Positions 46,765 through 56,773 are shown, counted from the first letter of the stretch. The stretch is DNA of 64,000 nt from Mobilicoccus caccae (GCF_030161635.1 NZ_BSUO01000001.1:2275199-2339198); one strand, 5' to 3'. Notes: generated from the letters alone by a model not told the origin. Program-made: numbers and translations.

Positions 46765-49025
46765 TCAGACCTCTTGGATGCGGCGCAGGTCACGGACTGC
46801 CTCGACGCGAGTGCGGTCCTCGCGCTCGAACACCTCGGAGGTCTTGGTCAGGACAAGCACGAACGGCCGGCCTTGCCGACGTGTCGTGTGCGTGATCGGC
46901 AGCTCGGCGGATTCGATCATGTGATGGATGTGCTGTCTGCCGTCCTTCTTCAGCGGCCACTCCAGCCCGCGCGACTCGCGGTCGGTGAGGAAGTCGGCGA
47001 GCTTCTCGCACAGGTCGCAGGCGCAGCCGGCCGGAGCCGTGATCGACCAGTCATCCGGTTCGCGGGCGGGGGTATCGGCTCGGGCCTTGAGGATGGCCGT
47101 CGCGAGCGGGGTAAGGTCGCGCAGCCCCGAACGCTGCTTGCAGTCCTCCTCCCACGACGTGGCTGCGTCCAGTGCGGCCACGAGGAGGTCAGCGATCGTC
47201 GTCGACTCCACCCCCTGCACCACGCGGTGACGTCCGCGCGCACCGTGTCGTCATCGACCTCGCCCACCCCACCGAGGACCGCGGCGAGGAGTTCGCCCAA
47301 CTCGGCGAGCCGCTTCCGAACGGTGGACGTCGGCGCCACCCCCACGCACGCCTCCATCCGGGTGCGCAGCCATGACCAGGCCCGTTCGAGCACGAGATGC
47401 GCGAGGTCCGGCCGCGGGGCGAGCTCGCTGCACAACTCGGGCAGGTTCTCGACCCAGTCCTCGCGCAACGTGTGGTGGCCCCAGCGCCCGGCGGGTGTGG
47501 ACCAGCTCCCGACACGAGCCGTCGTCCAGGCCAGCCCACGGACCTCGGACGCGCCGATGAGGTTGACGGCCGCCTCGGGCCGGAGGTCGTCGAGGAGGAA
47601 GGGGTCGAGGAGGGCATCGACGATCGTTTCGTCGTCGAGGAAGCGGGCGAGCGCCAGGGTGAGGTCGAACAAGGCGGCGACCTCACCGCCGTCCGCGTCG
47701 CGAGTACGTCGCGCGCGGTGGAGGGACCGGTTCGGGCGGGAGGTGCGGACGATGTCCGCCCATGTCGAGAGAAGCCCGCGCAGGTCGCGGGCCACAGCGG
47801 CGTCGTCCTGGTCGGCGAGGCGGATCAGCAGGTGCCGCAGCTCCCGGACCGGGGCGGTCTGGGCACGGTTGGCGAAAGCGAGGTGCGTCGGCCAGATGAG
47901 CAGGGCGCCGCGGTGGTACCACCGGTCGACGGTGTTGCCGTAGTTGCCCATGTACCCCTCGTGCTCGCTGGCGTAGGCGCGCAACGACCGCGACGGGGTG
48001 GTGGCGGCGATGTCGTCGCCGAGCCCGAGACCTGCCTCGACGACGTCGCCATCGGGCGTCAGCCAGTGGGTGATCGTGGCGTCGGAGTCGATGAGGTACT
48101 CGTCGGCGCTGAAGGCGTCGCGCACCTCGTGCACGTCGGCGAGCGCGAGCGTCACCTCGCATCCTGCCCGCGTCGCGGCAGCGGTGAGCACGGCGCCGCG
48201 TTCGGCGTCCACCCCCTTGAGGCGGCCTAGTCCCTGCGCAAGTGCGCGTGGGGTGTAGCTGTGGTCGAGCAGGTAGGCGAGCCGGATCGGCGTGGTCGGC
48301 GCTCCCCCGTGTGGCGGGGTCTCGGGCGTCTCGAAGTGGGCCCTGAGCAGGGTTGCCGCGTCGGCGACGGCGTCGCGTTCGACCTCCCGCACCGAGGTGT
48401 CGCCGCGCAGGAGGAGGTTGTAGGTGAGGGCGACCCGGTGGCCGGTGCGGACCGGCCGCACCTCGTGCAGAACGTCGGCGTAGAAGGCGATCAGCGTCGC
48501 GTCCGTCCGCGATCCACCGTACTCGCGCGCGCCTCCCTGGCCGTGGACGACCAGCTCACCCCCGGAGAACGGACACGGCAGCACGACGACGAGCGAGGCC
48601 ACCATCGCGTCGTCCTTCTCCGAGTCCTGGTGCAGCGCGAAGAACTGGCCGCGTTCGTAGACCAGCAGCGAATGGAACTCCGCCTCCAACCGGCAGGACG
48701 TGGGAAGCCCGAGCGCGCTGCGGGCCTCCTCCAGGACGTCGTCGAGTCGGCCGTGCCAGTCCACGTCGACGTGGGCGTTCGGAAAGTGCCACGTGTGACG
48801 GACGTCGGTGTCCAGCAGCGTCTCCTCGCCCTTGCCGAACGGCGCAGGCTCTCCGTGGGCAAGGAGCTTCTTCGCATGGGCCGCCGTCAGGGGGAGCTGC
48901 AGCTTGCCGTACCCGGCGACTGTCACCGTGGGGTCTTGGGGCAGAGTCGACAGTTGCGCGCTCGAACGCGCGGAGGCCTCCCCGCCCAGGAGGCGGGCCA
49001 GTTCGTCGAGGTGGGTGCGTGTCAT
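46765..49025 (-). pseudogene. Large 2OG-Fe(II) oxygenase family protein, frameshifted
   Basis: About 750 residues after repair. The double-stranded beta-helix near residues 110-220 shows an iron HxD in FALHQDSEKDDAMV and a distal His with 2-oxoglutarate-binding Arg in VLHEVRPVRTGHRVAL. The remaining 500 residues are a helical region of unknown role, ending with a small Cys-rich segment (GCACDLCEKLADFLT) and HIHHMIE. One G is missing near 47220 (VTA then VVQGVEST), breaking the frame. A protein hydroxylase role is likely from the fold; the substrate is unknown. Confidence 0.72.
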
Positions 49026-49109
49026 GGCGAGGCCTCCCGGGGTCGCTTCTCGTGGACGTGGCAGGTCGCGTTCTCGTGCTGCAGTCTCGCGCAGTCCGTA
49101 GGTCGCGGG

Positions 49110-49676
49110 TCACCCGCGCAGGCGACTTGACCAAGCCCCTGATGGAACGAGAAGGCAGGACTCGATGACGACGCCGGGCGAGTCCCCCGACCGCCGGATG
49201 CGCGCTGGTCTCCGGTCGGCGGCAGGGTGACCCGCGGCGTCCTCCAGCATCGGTGGGATGGCTACCCCCCAAGGATTGACGAGGGGGATGCCGAACGTCT
49301 CGAAGTCGGCGATGTTGCGGGTGACGACGGCCAGGCCATGCGCCTGAGCCGTTGCGGCGATGAAGGCGTCTCGGTCTGACGCCGGGTCAGGCACATGGAA
49401 GCGCGCCGCGCGCACAGCCACGTCGGCGTCCAGAGGCAGGACGCTGCCGTCGAACGTCGCCTGCACCCCTTCGAGCCAGCGCCGCAGCCGAACCCCTTGA
49501 GTCGGGTCCCGCCTCTCGATGCGTTGCACTCCGATTTCGAGTTCGAACAGCGTGACAGCACTGATCGCTTCAGTGGCCGGATGAGTCTTCGCCCACGCGA
49601 CGAAGCGTGGGTGGGCCTTCGGCGACGCGACCTTGCGCAGTTCGCTCAGGACGTTGGTGTCGAGGAGATACCTCAT
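49110..49676 (-). CDS. VapC-type PIN-domain toxin (FitB-like)
   Basis: 188 residues with MRYLLDTNVLSELRK, an acidic residue in TLFELEIGVQRIE, DRDAFIAATAQAHGLAVVTRNIADFE and IPLVNPW, the FitB/VapC PIN layout. The final 50 residues after NPWGVAIPPML are a low-similarity extension. It follows the Phd-type gene with a four-base overlap. A second, unrelated VapC module lies 3 kb away. Confidence 0.88.
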   Translation of the reverse strand: MRYLLDTNVLSELRKVASPKAHPRFVAWAKTHPATEAISAVTLFELEIGVQRIERRDPTQGVRLRRWLEGVQATFDGSVLPLDADVAVRAARFHVPDPASDRDAFIAATAQAHGLAVVTRNIADFETFGIPLVNPWGVAIPPMLEDAAGHPAADRRPARIRRSGDSPGVVIESCLLVPSGAWSSRLRG

Positions 49677-49918
49677 CCGAGGTCCGGGACACGGGCGTCG
49701 AACCGAGCGCGGGGGGCCTCGAACTCGACCTCGTCCGCATCCGGCATCGCCAACGCGTCGTAGAGGCTGCCTCGCCCACGGAGGCGGTCATACATCTCGA
49801 CGGACATGAGGACGTGCGACGGCCGCCCACGGTCGGTGATGAAGACGACCTCCGACTCAGCGGCTCGCTTCGCCGCGCTGGTGTTCTGGTTGAACTCACG
49901 AGACGACACGCTCGTCAT
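49673..49918 (-). CDS. Phd/YefM-type antitoxin
   Basis: 81 residues: MTSVSSREFNQNTSAAKRAAESEVVFITDRGRPSHVLMSVEMYD (Phd fold), then an acidic tail ending ARVPDLG. ATG 49918 has GGGAGGTG at good spacing. The first gene of the toxin-antitoxin pair, with a palindromic operator directly upstream. Confidence 0.88.
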   Translation of the reverse strand: MTSVSSREFNQNTSAAKRAAESEVVFITDRGRPSHVLMSVEMYDRLRGRGSLYDALAMPDADEVEFEAPRARFDARVPDLG

Positions 49919-49933
49919 GACACACCTCCCGGT

Positions 49934-49951
49934 TGTAGCTACGTGACTACA
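49934..49951. promoter_or_regulatory. Operator of the Phd-VapC module
   Basis: TGTAG (49934-49938) and CTACA (49947-49951) are inverted around an 8-base spacer. Within it GTAGCTAC at 49935-49942 is a perfect 8-bp palindrome, followed by the similar GTGACTAC. It lies 16 bases upstream of the antitoxin start, the normal place for Phd autorepression. Confidence 0.6.
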
Positions 49952-50177
49952 TCGTACCTGGGCGTGACGGTGCGACGGATACACGTTCCAGACTGGTGAA
50001 CGTAGATGCGTCTTGAGACGCCTCTCCCTCGAAGTCACTGCAGCGAAGTGCACGGCCCGCGCGACGCACACGAACATTGATCAGACCGCCGTTCAGACCA
50101 GACAGCGCTCCAGACTGTCGTCCACAGGCCCACAGTAGGGGCCGGCGCCGAAAGGTCGGCGCTGCAACAATCGCGGC

Positions 50178-50660
50178 GTGAACACCGCGCCGACCGAACT
50201 GTGGCTCCCCGCCGTCGGCGACGCTTTGCCCGAGTGCCTTCTGGGGGATCCCGTCCTCACTCTCCCCGTCGGAGACAGCTTCTTCCGGCTTGTCACGAGT
50301 TCCGTGTGGACTCCTCTGACCTGGGGTGATTCTGTTCGCGCGCGCCCACACCCCGATGGTGGGTACAGCATCCGCGCGTTGGCCGCAGCCGGGCCCCATA
50401 CCCGCGCCGTGGTCACCTACGGCCCAAGAGTTGCGTCAATGACGGCCCGCGCGATCGCGCACACCTGGCATGACCTGGGTGCGGTAGCGGTCGAGGCGGC
50501 ACCTGGTCTCTTCGTCACCGCATGGCGTACTGGGCTCGACGAGTCGGGGGTGCGGGACCTCATCGACGCGAGTGCTGGTGACGTCGATTGGGACGTGCTG
50601 GAGATCTGGGAACCGCAGGAACGAACTCCAGCCGCCATCGACTCCCACCTCCCGAGATAG
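50178..50660 (+). CDS. Hypothetical protein, DUF4265-like
   Basis: 160 residues: LWLPAVGDALPECLLGDPVLTLPVGDSFFRLVTSSVWTPLTWGDSVRARP, an unusual pattern resembling DUF4265 proteins, followed by a ferredoxin-like half with WHDLGAVAVEAAPGLFVTA and IDASAGDVDWDVLEIWEP. No signal peptide or membrane segment. Role unknown. ATG 50178 may be GTG-coded; it sits alone between toxin-antitoxin and HNH genes. Confidence 0.6.
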   Translation: MNTAPTELWLPAVGDALPECLLGDPVLTLPVGDSFFRLVTSSVWTPLTWGDSVRARPHPDGGYSIRALAAAGPHTRAVVTYGPRVASMTARAIAHTWHDLGAVAVEAAPGLFVTAWRTGLDESGVRDLIDASAGDVDWDVLEIWEPQERTPAAIDSHLPR

Positions 50661-50735
50661 CCAGTGCCACAGTCCGCTTGACGACGTACACAGGTCGTGG
50701 CTCAAGCCAACCGCCACGCCAGCGATGGTCCTACG

Positions 50736-51476
50736 ATGAGCGGCGTGGCCCAGCACCGCGCACCAGCATGGACGGCAGACGAGATCATCGTCGCTGCCGG
50801 CGTGCTCCATCGGCATGGCTGGACTGATCTCCGCGAGAGTCACCCTGAGGTGCACGAGCTGAGCCGGCTGTTGAGGGCGCTGCCGGAGAACCGCGCCCTG
50901 GCCGACGAGGATGAGAAGTTTCGGAGCCCGGGTAGCGTGCGCCGCAAGTTGGAGGACATCCGCACAGCTCATCCGGCGTACAAGGGGTCGCGGACGCGCG
51001 GGGGCGAGTGGACCCGACGGGTCGCCGAGGCCTTCGCGACCTCGCCCGACGACATGGTGGCAATCGCTGCAACGACGCGCCGTCTGTGGGAAGGGTCGGT
51101 CGCAACTGGTGATTCACCCAGCGCGTCGGATGTCGACCTGCCCGCCGAAGCCCATGAGGGCCGCGTCATCCTGACCCATCACCTCCGTCGTGAGCGCGAT
51201 CCGAGGTTGCGCGCCCGCAAGATCGAGGCCGTGCTGCGCAGCCACGGAGCCCTGACGTGTGAGGTGTGCGAGTTCGACTTCGGGGCGACCTACGGAGATG
51301 TCGGCGACGGCTACATCGAGGTGCACCACGTCGTGCCGCTGCACGCGACCGGCGAGACGGTGACACGCCTGACCGATCTCGCCCTGATGTGCTCGAACTG
51401 TCACCGGATGATCCACCGGCGAATGCCGTGGCTGACACCCGAGGAGCTGCGGGCCAGGGTCCGACGCGTGAGCTGA
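50736..51476 (+). CDS. HNH endonuclease (McrA-like)
   Basis: 247 residues. The C-terminal HNH domain has zinc CxxC in LTCEVCEFDFGATYG, the catalytic HH in YIEVHHVVPLHATGE, the Asn and second CxxC in LALMCSNCHRMIHRR. The N-terminal 150 residues form a helical specificity-type region (DEIIVAAGVLHRHGWTDLRES and SPGSVRRKLEDIRTAHPAYKG), as in many standalone restriction-like HNH proteins. May cut modified or foreign DNA. ATG 50736 is chosen; GTG 50697 would add 13 residues. Confidence 0.83.
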   Translation: MSGVAQHRAPAWTADEIIVAAGVLHRHGWTDLRESHPEVHELSRLLRALPENRALADEDEKFRSPGSVRRKLEDIRTAHPAYKGSRTRGGEWTRRVAEAFATSPDDMVAIAATTRRLWEGSVATGDSPSASDVDLPAEAHEGRVILTHHLRRERDPRLRARKIEAVLRSHGALTCEVCEFDFGATYGDVGDGYIEVHHVVPLHATGETVTRLTDLALMCSNCHRMIHRRMPWLTPEELRARVRRVS

Positions 51477-51531
51477 CGCCCACACTGTCTGGTCTGCAGC
51501 GGGCGGACGTGTGAGGCATCCAGGCGTCCGT

Positions 51532-52614
51532 TCACCCCCTCGCCGCACGCCAGCCAGCAGCACGTGCCTCGGACTCGCTGCAGAACCACTTCTCGCCCTT
51601 GCTCTCCGTGATCTTCGTCTTGTCGTAGGACCGGCCGCCGGGCACGTGATAGATCCGCTCGCCCTCGTCGTTGATGTTGCCCTTGATGGAGCAGCTGCCC
51701 GCTGCAGGTGCCGGGGCCTTCTCCGTCACACGCGGCGCGGGTTTCGGCGTGGAGCCTCCCTGCTTCCGTCCGCCGTCGTTGCCGCCGACCTGGCCATCGG
51801 CGCAACCGCTCCCCCACATCCCCTTGCTCGTCGAACGCGCGGTGACCTCGGCGGCGCGGTGCTGATCCTGGTAGCGATAGTCAGCGGCGTACGTGTACTC
51901 ACGCCCGAACCCGCCGGCGATGAGCACTTCGGCGGCCGACCTGCCGTCGGCGAGGAAGACGTGGCGCAGCAGACGGTCGTACCGGTCACGATCGTCCTGG
52001 GTGGGGTCGGCCTCCAGCCGGACCGAGCGGCTCTGCGCCAGTGACTGCATCTTGCTCGATGCCTGCCGGGCGTAGCATTCGTCGCCACTCAGCTCAGGCG
52101 TGTCGATGCCGATGACGCGCACCCGCTCGGTACGACCGTCGATACGCACCCTGATCGTGTCGCCGTCCACGATGCTCACGACTGGGACCAGTCCGGAAGC
52201 GGCGCTCACTCCGTCATCCGATCTCTCCGCCGGAGCGGAAGAGGTAGCGGCTTGTGTGGCGGCGACCTCGTCGGCCGGTGTCTCGACGGGCGTCGACGCC
52301 ACAGAGGTCAGGGGCGAGGTCGGAGTCGAGGGCGGTGTGATCGCGGAGGTCGGGGACGCCGTCGTCGACGAGGGCGTCCCGGCGACCTCGTCGGAATTCC
52401 CGGCGCCACCCATCCGCGGCCAGACGAGCGCAGCGAACACCAGGCTGCCGACGATGGCGACGACGGCCCATCGACGTCGACCGGCATGCTCCCCGTTCGC
52501 ATTCCGAGTAGATCGGAGCGTGAGCACACCCCACACGACGCCGATGATCGGCAGCACCAGCGGAGCCAAGGTCAGTAGCAGCAGGCCAACCAGCACCGCG
52601 ACGACTTTCTTCAT
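51532..52614 (-). CDS. Membrane-anchored thermonuclease-like (SNase) protein
   Basis: 360 residues. Two membrane helices at the N-terminus (VVAVLVGLLLLTLAPLVLPI and AVVAIVGSLVFAALVWP), a Ser/Thr/Pro linker, then a staphylococcal nuclease domain: VVSIVDGDTIRVRIDG, RVRVIGIDTPELSGDECY, RYDRLLRHVFLADGR and a catalytic Glu/Arg pattern. The C-terminus carries a conserved module, SIKGNINDEGERIYHVPGG, then KGEKWFCSESEARAAGWR, common behind secreted nucleases. Predicted to act on DNA outside the membrane. Confidence 0.87.
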   Translation of the reverse strand: MKKVVAVLVGLLLLTLAPLVLPIIGVVWGVLTLRSTRNANGEHAGRRRWAVVAIVGSLVFAALVWPRMGGAGNSDEVAGTPSSTTASPTSAITPPSTPTSPLTSVASTPVETPADEVAATQAATSSAPAERSDDGVSAASGLVPVVSIVDGDTIRVRIDGRTERVRVIGIDTPELSGDECYARQASSKMQSLAQSRSVRLEADPTQDDRDRYDRLLRHVFLADGRSAAEVLIAGGFGREYTYAADYRYQDQHRAAEVTARSTSKGMWGSGCADGQVGGNDGGRKQGGSTPKPAPRVTEKAPAPAAGSCSIKGNINDEGERIYHVPGGRSYDKTKITESKGEKWFCSESEARAAGWRAARG

Positions 52615-52891
52615 CCCGCGCGACCTGCCTTCCTCTCAGCCCCGCCCAGCCGGTGTCGGCAGCCAGGGCCAGCAGAAGTCACCGCGCCCGGCGCAGGACA
52701 AGATCCTCAGCGACCCGAACGGAATTCTCGGTTGGCTCTACCCATGACATCGAGCACGATGCCGCCGTCGTTACCTCCTGACCGCGAACGGGCTGCGCCG
52801 TGCACGGCGATGGCGTACACCAACCTTTGGACTTCGCCAATTCTCGCGGCGGCCAGACGAACCGGCGCGTCCTGCATGTCACTACGTCTCC

Positions 52892-53699
52892 ATGCAGGGG
52901 GCCCCGGGGAGTTCGACGCTGGAGAGCGTCGCACCTGGTTCTCTCGTGCTCGTGCGCGACGAGGAGTGGCTCGTCACACACGTCGGCCCAACCCGCGATG
53001 GCACTCTCATCACCTGCCAGGGGCTCTCCGAGCTCGTCGCAGGCTCGACGGTGCAGTTCTTCGAGGGCCTCGACACGATCACCCCGTTCGACCCGCGCCA
53101 GACCAGGGTCGTCGCCGACTCCTCCCGCAATCACCAGAAGGCGCGCCTGTGGCTGGAGGCCACCCTTCGCAAGACGGCGCTGCCGATCGACGACGACACC
53201 CTCGCCGTCACGGGCTCGATGCTCGCCGACGCCCTCGACTACCAGCGTGCCGCGATCAAGCAGGCCCTCGACCCCGACACGCTGCGCCCCCGCATCCTGC
53301 TCGCCGACGCGGTGCGCCTCGGTAAGGCGCCTGACATCGGCATGATCCTGGCCGAACTCGTCCGACGGGGAAGAGGCGAGCGGGTCCTCGTGGTCACCCC
53401 GCCTCACGTGCTCAAGCAAATACAGCACGAGTTGTGGTGCCGGTTCGCGCTGCCGTTCGTGCGGCTCGACTCGGTGGGTATCAGCGCGTCCGCCGCCGCC
53501 TGCCCGCGACGCGCAACCCGTTCGGCCTCTACAAGCGCGCCAGCATCTCGATCGACACCCTCAAGAACGACCGTTACCTCGCCCGCCTCCACAAACATCG
53601 GTGGGACGCGGTCGTCATCGACGAGTCGCACTACATCACCAATTCGCGCACCCAGAACAGTCGCCTCGCAAGCGTGCTCGCCCCACAGACCGGCGGCTG
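52892..53699 (+). pseudogene. SNF2-family helicase N-terminal remnant (DrmD-like)
   Basis: The first 190 residues (APGSLVLVRDEEWLVTHVGPT, RTRVVADSS-type and RLWLEATLRKTALPI) match the start of the large SNF2 helicase of DISARM class 1 systems (DrmD-like). Helicase motif I reads LLADAVRLGKAPDIGMILAEL, in which the expected GLGKT is changed to RLGKA, so it should be inactive. A frameshift near 53487 and then motif II region WDAVVIDESHYITNS follow, and the gene stops at 53699 after LASVLAPQTGG. About 270 of more than 900 residues remain. Confidence 0.72.
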
Positions 53700-53725
53700 A
53701 GGGCAGCGAATCCGCCGGTGAGACC

Positions 53726-54238
53726 GGTCTGTACGCCTCCCGCGTCAACTACCTGCGGGAGGCCGCGGACATCCCGATGCTACCGCGGTACGACGAGCGT
53801 CCGATCGGGCCGGAGTGGACGCCTGGCACGCCTCTGCGCCGCGCGGTCGATCGGCCCACGAGCAGGTAGAGATCGACACGGTGGTGGCGATCATGTTGGG
53901 TGTGACGGTAGAGGACCTCTGCACGATATATAGAACCCAGTTTGTAGTTCTGTACGGATACGACCACCGTGAGTGCACGTACACGCAAACGGCCGGCTGG
54001 TCCCAAACTCGGTTCTGTCGGTCTGGCGACAACAAATGGGCGAACCCCAAAACCCCTCGCAAATGTCGGCAGCCAGCAGGACAACTGTCCACTTTGGGAG
54101 CGGCATCGGCTACCCTACGACGACCCCTTCACCACCCTCGACCGCAGAGCCGACTTCCGCCAGGTGGTACAGCTGATGACGGGCCACCCCCTCAACCCTA
54201 CAAACGCAAGTAGCGCCGACGATGGAGACTTGACGTGA
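53726..54238 (+). pseudogene. C-terminal remnant of a DNA methyltransferase (DrmMI-like)
   Basis: Three frames in succession read the conserved tail of large adenine methyltransferases found next to DrmD-like helicases: GLYASRVNYLREAADIPMLPRYDERPIG, then EQVEIDTVVAIMLGVTVEDLCTIYRTQFVVLYGYDH, then NGRLVPNSVLSVWRQQ and PFTTLDRRADFRQVVQL. The catalytic part is missing. Several small indels break the frame. The last frame ends at TGA 54236-54238, which overlaps the start of the RelA/SpoT-domain gene. The base composition becomes visibly AT-richer from about 53.9 kb. Confidence 0.6.
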
Positions 54239-55655
54239 CCGCCGATCTTTCGCAAGACGACTACTGCAACTGGGACTGGCTGCCCCAGGCCGCCCGGGAG
54301 GCGGAGGCCGTATTATCGAGGCTTCTCGCCGAGCCGTCGATCAAGGCGCATGTCATCACAGCCCGCGCCAAGACCATCGAGTCGTTCCTGAAGAAGTGTG
54401 CGCACAAGGAATACCCCAACCCAATGGCCGAGGTCACAGACACAGTCGCAGCACGAATTATCACCTACTCCGTGACTGATCGAGACAGAGTGGCGGAACT
54501 GGTCCGGGTCCGATTCCATGTGAAAGAGAACGAGGATCGAAACCCAGGTGATGAGCGCCCTGTGAAAAAGCGAGGATATGATTGCATCCACCTAGTGGTT
54601 ACTGGCGAAAGAGTGGGCTCTGGTGACTCAGGGTGGCTCATTAGGCAAGGTTACTTGGCAAACTATTTCAAGAAGTTCGGCGGTTTGGAGATCCAGGTTC
54701 GAACAGTCGCAGCGCACGCCTGGGCTGAGTTCGAGCATGCGCGACGATACAAGGGCGAAGCCTATCACGCAGTCACTTTGCACGACCAGGCAACAGTAGA
54801 TCAGCTCTTCGGTGCAGCCGCTGACGCACGGAAGGCCCTTGATGAGATTTTCGAATCCATCGATCGCGTCCTGGCAAACCCTCCCAATCGCCTGCCGCGG
54901 CTACTCATGGTACTTCAATCGCACAGGTCGACGATCTGAAGCTGCCCGACAACGAACAAGGAAGCGTCGAAATCTCTCTGGAAAGTCTCGAAGCTTTCCT
55001 GGCAGATCGGTTCCCTGAGGACGAGGAGCCGACAGAGGCGGATCTTGCGTTCGCCTGCGATTTAGTTAGGGCTTGCGGGATCCCTACCGTAGAGGACCTT
55101 GCGCGACACCTCGCGGGCGCCGACAGCGACCAGATCCGCGTCTTGATGGCCACCGATGTGCCCGTCACTACTGTGCGTCGACTGGACGACGAGTTGCTGG
55201 CAGTTGGCGGTGAAGAATATATCCGGAAGACGGGCGAGATCGGACGCGCGAACTCTCGGACGCGGCAGCTTGAATGGAGATACGACCGGGTTCGGGGAAA
55301 GTCGAGTACTTTCGAACTTCGAGGCGGGGACGTACCTGAGGACATTCAGAGTGCGAGACTTCCCGCAGCCAGAGCCGTGCGAGAAACCGCCCGGATCATT
55401 GCGAATATGGCAGGAGTGGATCGGGTAGAGATTAATGATCGAGTTTCGAAAGGCCCACTCCCAGTAGGGGCGCGAGCGAGAGAGGTTCCACTGGAAGATG
55501 GCGGACGCCTGTGGGTATCGACCAACTTGAACCGGGGCGCTTCGAGAGAATTGATTGCGCAGCTCTTGGCGCGGGCGGAGGGGGCTGTTAATGTCCAAGT
55601 CTTCGATACGGGGCAGGAGATCAAGGCGCGACAGCAGAATCGGGGTGTCAGATAG
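54235..55655 (+). pseudogene. RelA/SpoT-domain protein (small alarmone synthetase-like) with novel C-terminal region, frameshifted
   Basis: The first frame (235 residues) carries a (p)ppGpp synthetase-like domain: a basic helix ARAKTIESFLKKCAHKEYPNP, VTDTVAARIITYSVTDRDRV, KKRGYDCIHLVVTG with the GY substrate motif, and the hallmark LEIQVRTVAAHAWAEFEHARRYKG. No hydrolase domain is present. The frame breaks near 54888 at a C run. The other frame continues another 250 residues of unknown fold (LPDNEQGSVEISLESLEAFL to RAEGAVNVQVFDTGQE). GTG 54235 overlaps the methyltransferase stop (GTGA). It may be a stand-alone alarmone or RNA/ATP-pyrophosphorylating effector. AT-rich codon use marks recent transfer. 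Confidence 0.75.
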
Positions 55656-55699
55656 CGGGGTATTGATTGTCGCGTCTTTGAGTCGCCCGTATGGGAAAA

Positions 55700-55728
55700 G
55701 TCGGCGCGCTCCAGACTTGCGCGCCGAC
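55700..55728 (+). terminator. Terminator of the RelA/SpoT-domain gene
   Basis: GTCGGCGCGC (55700-55709) pairs with GCGCGCCGAC (55719-55728) around a 9-base loop, 45 bases after the stop codon. The rest of 55656-55915 shows no gene. Confidence 0.7.
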
Positions 55729-55915
55729 CTCATGTGATTGGCCGTGCCTCTTCTCTGTCCGAGTTGGGTCACTGATCCTAGTTTCTGAGGGTCGTGGGCC
55801 CTAGACCTGCGATGATGTGTCGGCTTAATGCACGGTTAAGGCACTAATCGGGATTCTAAGATCGGGATGGTGTGCGTTCGGCGGGCGCGAACGGCCTACG
55901 ACGCTGCGGCCGCGG

Positions 55916-55932
55916 TAGTGGATCGCCCCGGG
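55916..55932 (+). repeat. Left inverted repeat of the IS3 element
   Basis: TAGTGGATCGCCCCGGG, exactly the reverse complement of 58798-58814. Confidence 0.88.
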
Positions 55933-55970
55933 AAGTGTGGAGGGCTTGATCTCCCCAGGAGGATGGAGTT

Positions 55971-56291
55971 ATGCCTGCACCAAGGAAGTACCCCGAGGAG
56001 CTGCGTGAGCGGGCGATCCGGCTGGTCCGGGATCGCATCGCAGACGAGCCGGGCCTGCCGGTCTCGCGAGCGTGCCGGCTGGTCGGTGAGCAGCTGGGGA
56101 TCAATGGCGACTCGTTGCGGAATTGGGTCAAGCGCGAACGCGTCGATGCCGGGGAGGTCCCGGGCGTGCCCAGTATGGAAGCAGCTCGGATCGCCGAGTT
56201 GGAGAAAGAGAATCGTGAACTGCGCCGGGCGAACACGATTCTGCGTCAAGCGAGTGCGTATTTCGCGCAGGCGGAGCTCGACCGCCGCTGA
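55971..56291 (+). CDS. IS3-family transposase OrfA
   Basis: 106 residues with the HTH domain of IS3 OrfA (PAPRKYPEELRERAIRLVRD, GINGDSLRNWVKRERVDAG) and the leucine-zipper-like region ARIAELEKENRELRRANTIL. It binds the inverted repeats and forms the OrfAB transposase after a -1 frameshift into orfB. AGGAGG precedes ATG 55971. Intact. Confidence 0.92.
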   Translation: MPAPRKYPEELRERAIRLVRDRIADEPGLPVSRACRLVGEQLGINGDSLRNWVKRERVDAGEVPGVPSMEAARIAELEKENRELRRANTILRQASAYFAQAELDRR

Positions 56292-56773
56292 CCGATATCG
56301 ATGGTTTCATCGATACGCACCGCGATGAACATGGGGTCGAGCCGATCTGTCGCGAACTCACCGAGTCCGGCGTGCAGATCGCCCCGAGCGGATACTACGC
56401 GCGTAAGTCCCGTCCAGTATCGTCGCGTTCAGTGATGGATGCCCAGATCGATGAACGTTTGCAAGTTCTCCATGCGGACAATCTTGGCGTGTATGGGGTA
56501 AGAAAGCTGTGGAAAGCGTACAACCGGGCCTGGCCCCAGGAGCCGGTCGCGCGGTGTACCGTCGAGCGACGGATGCGGGCCCTGGGCCTGGCCGGAGTCC
56601 CCAACTCCCGCACCACCAGGACCACCAGGTCAGATCCGGCACGGGCCACCCCGGGTGACCGGCTGGAGCGGGACTTCACCGCGCCGGTCCCGGATCGGCG
56701 GTGGGTCGCCGACATCACCTAATGGTGGAGCCACCCGGGGTGGCGGCTCCTGGCAGGGGCCACTGAGATTTCA

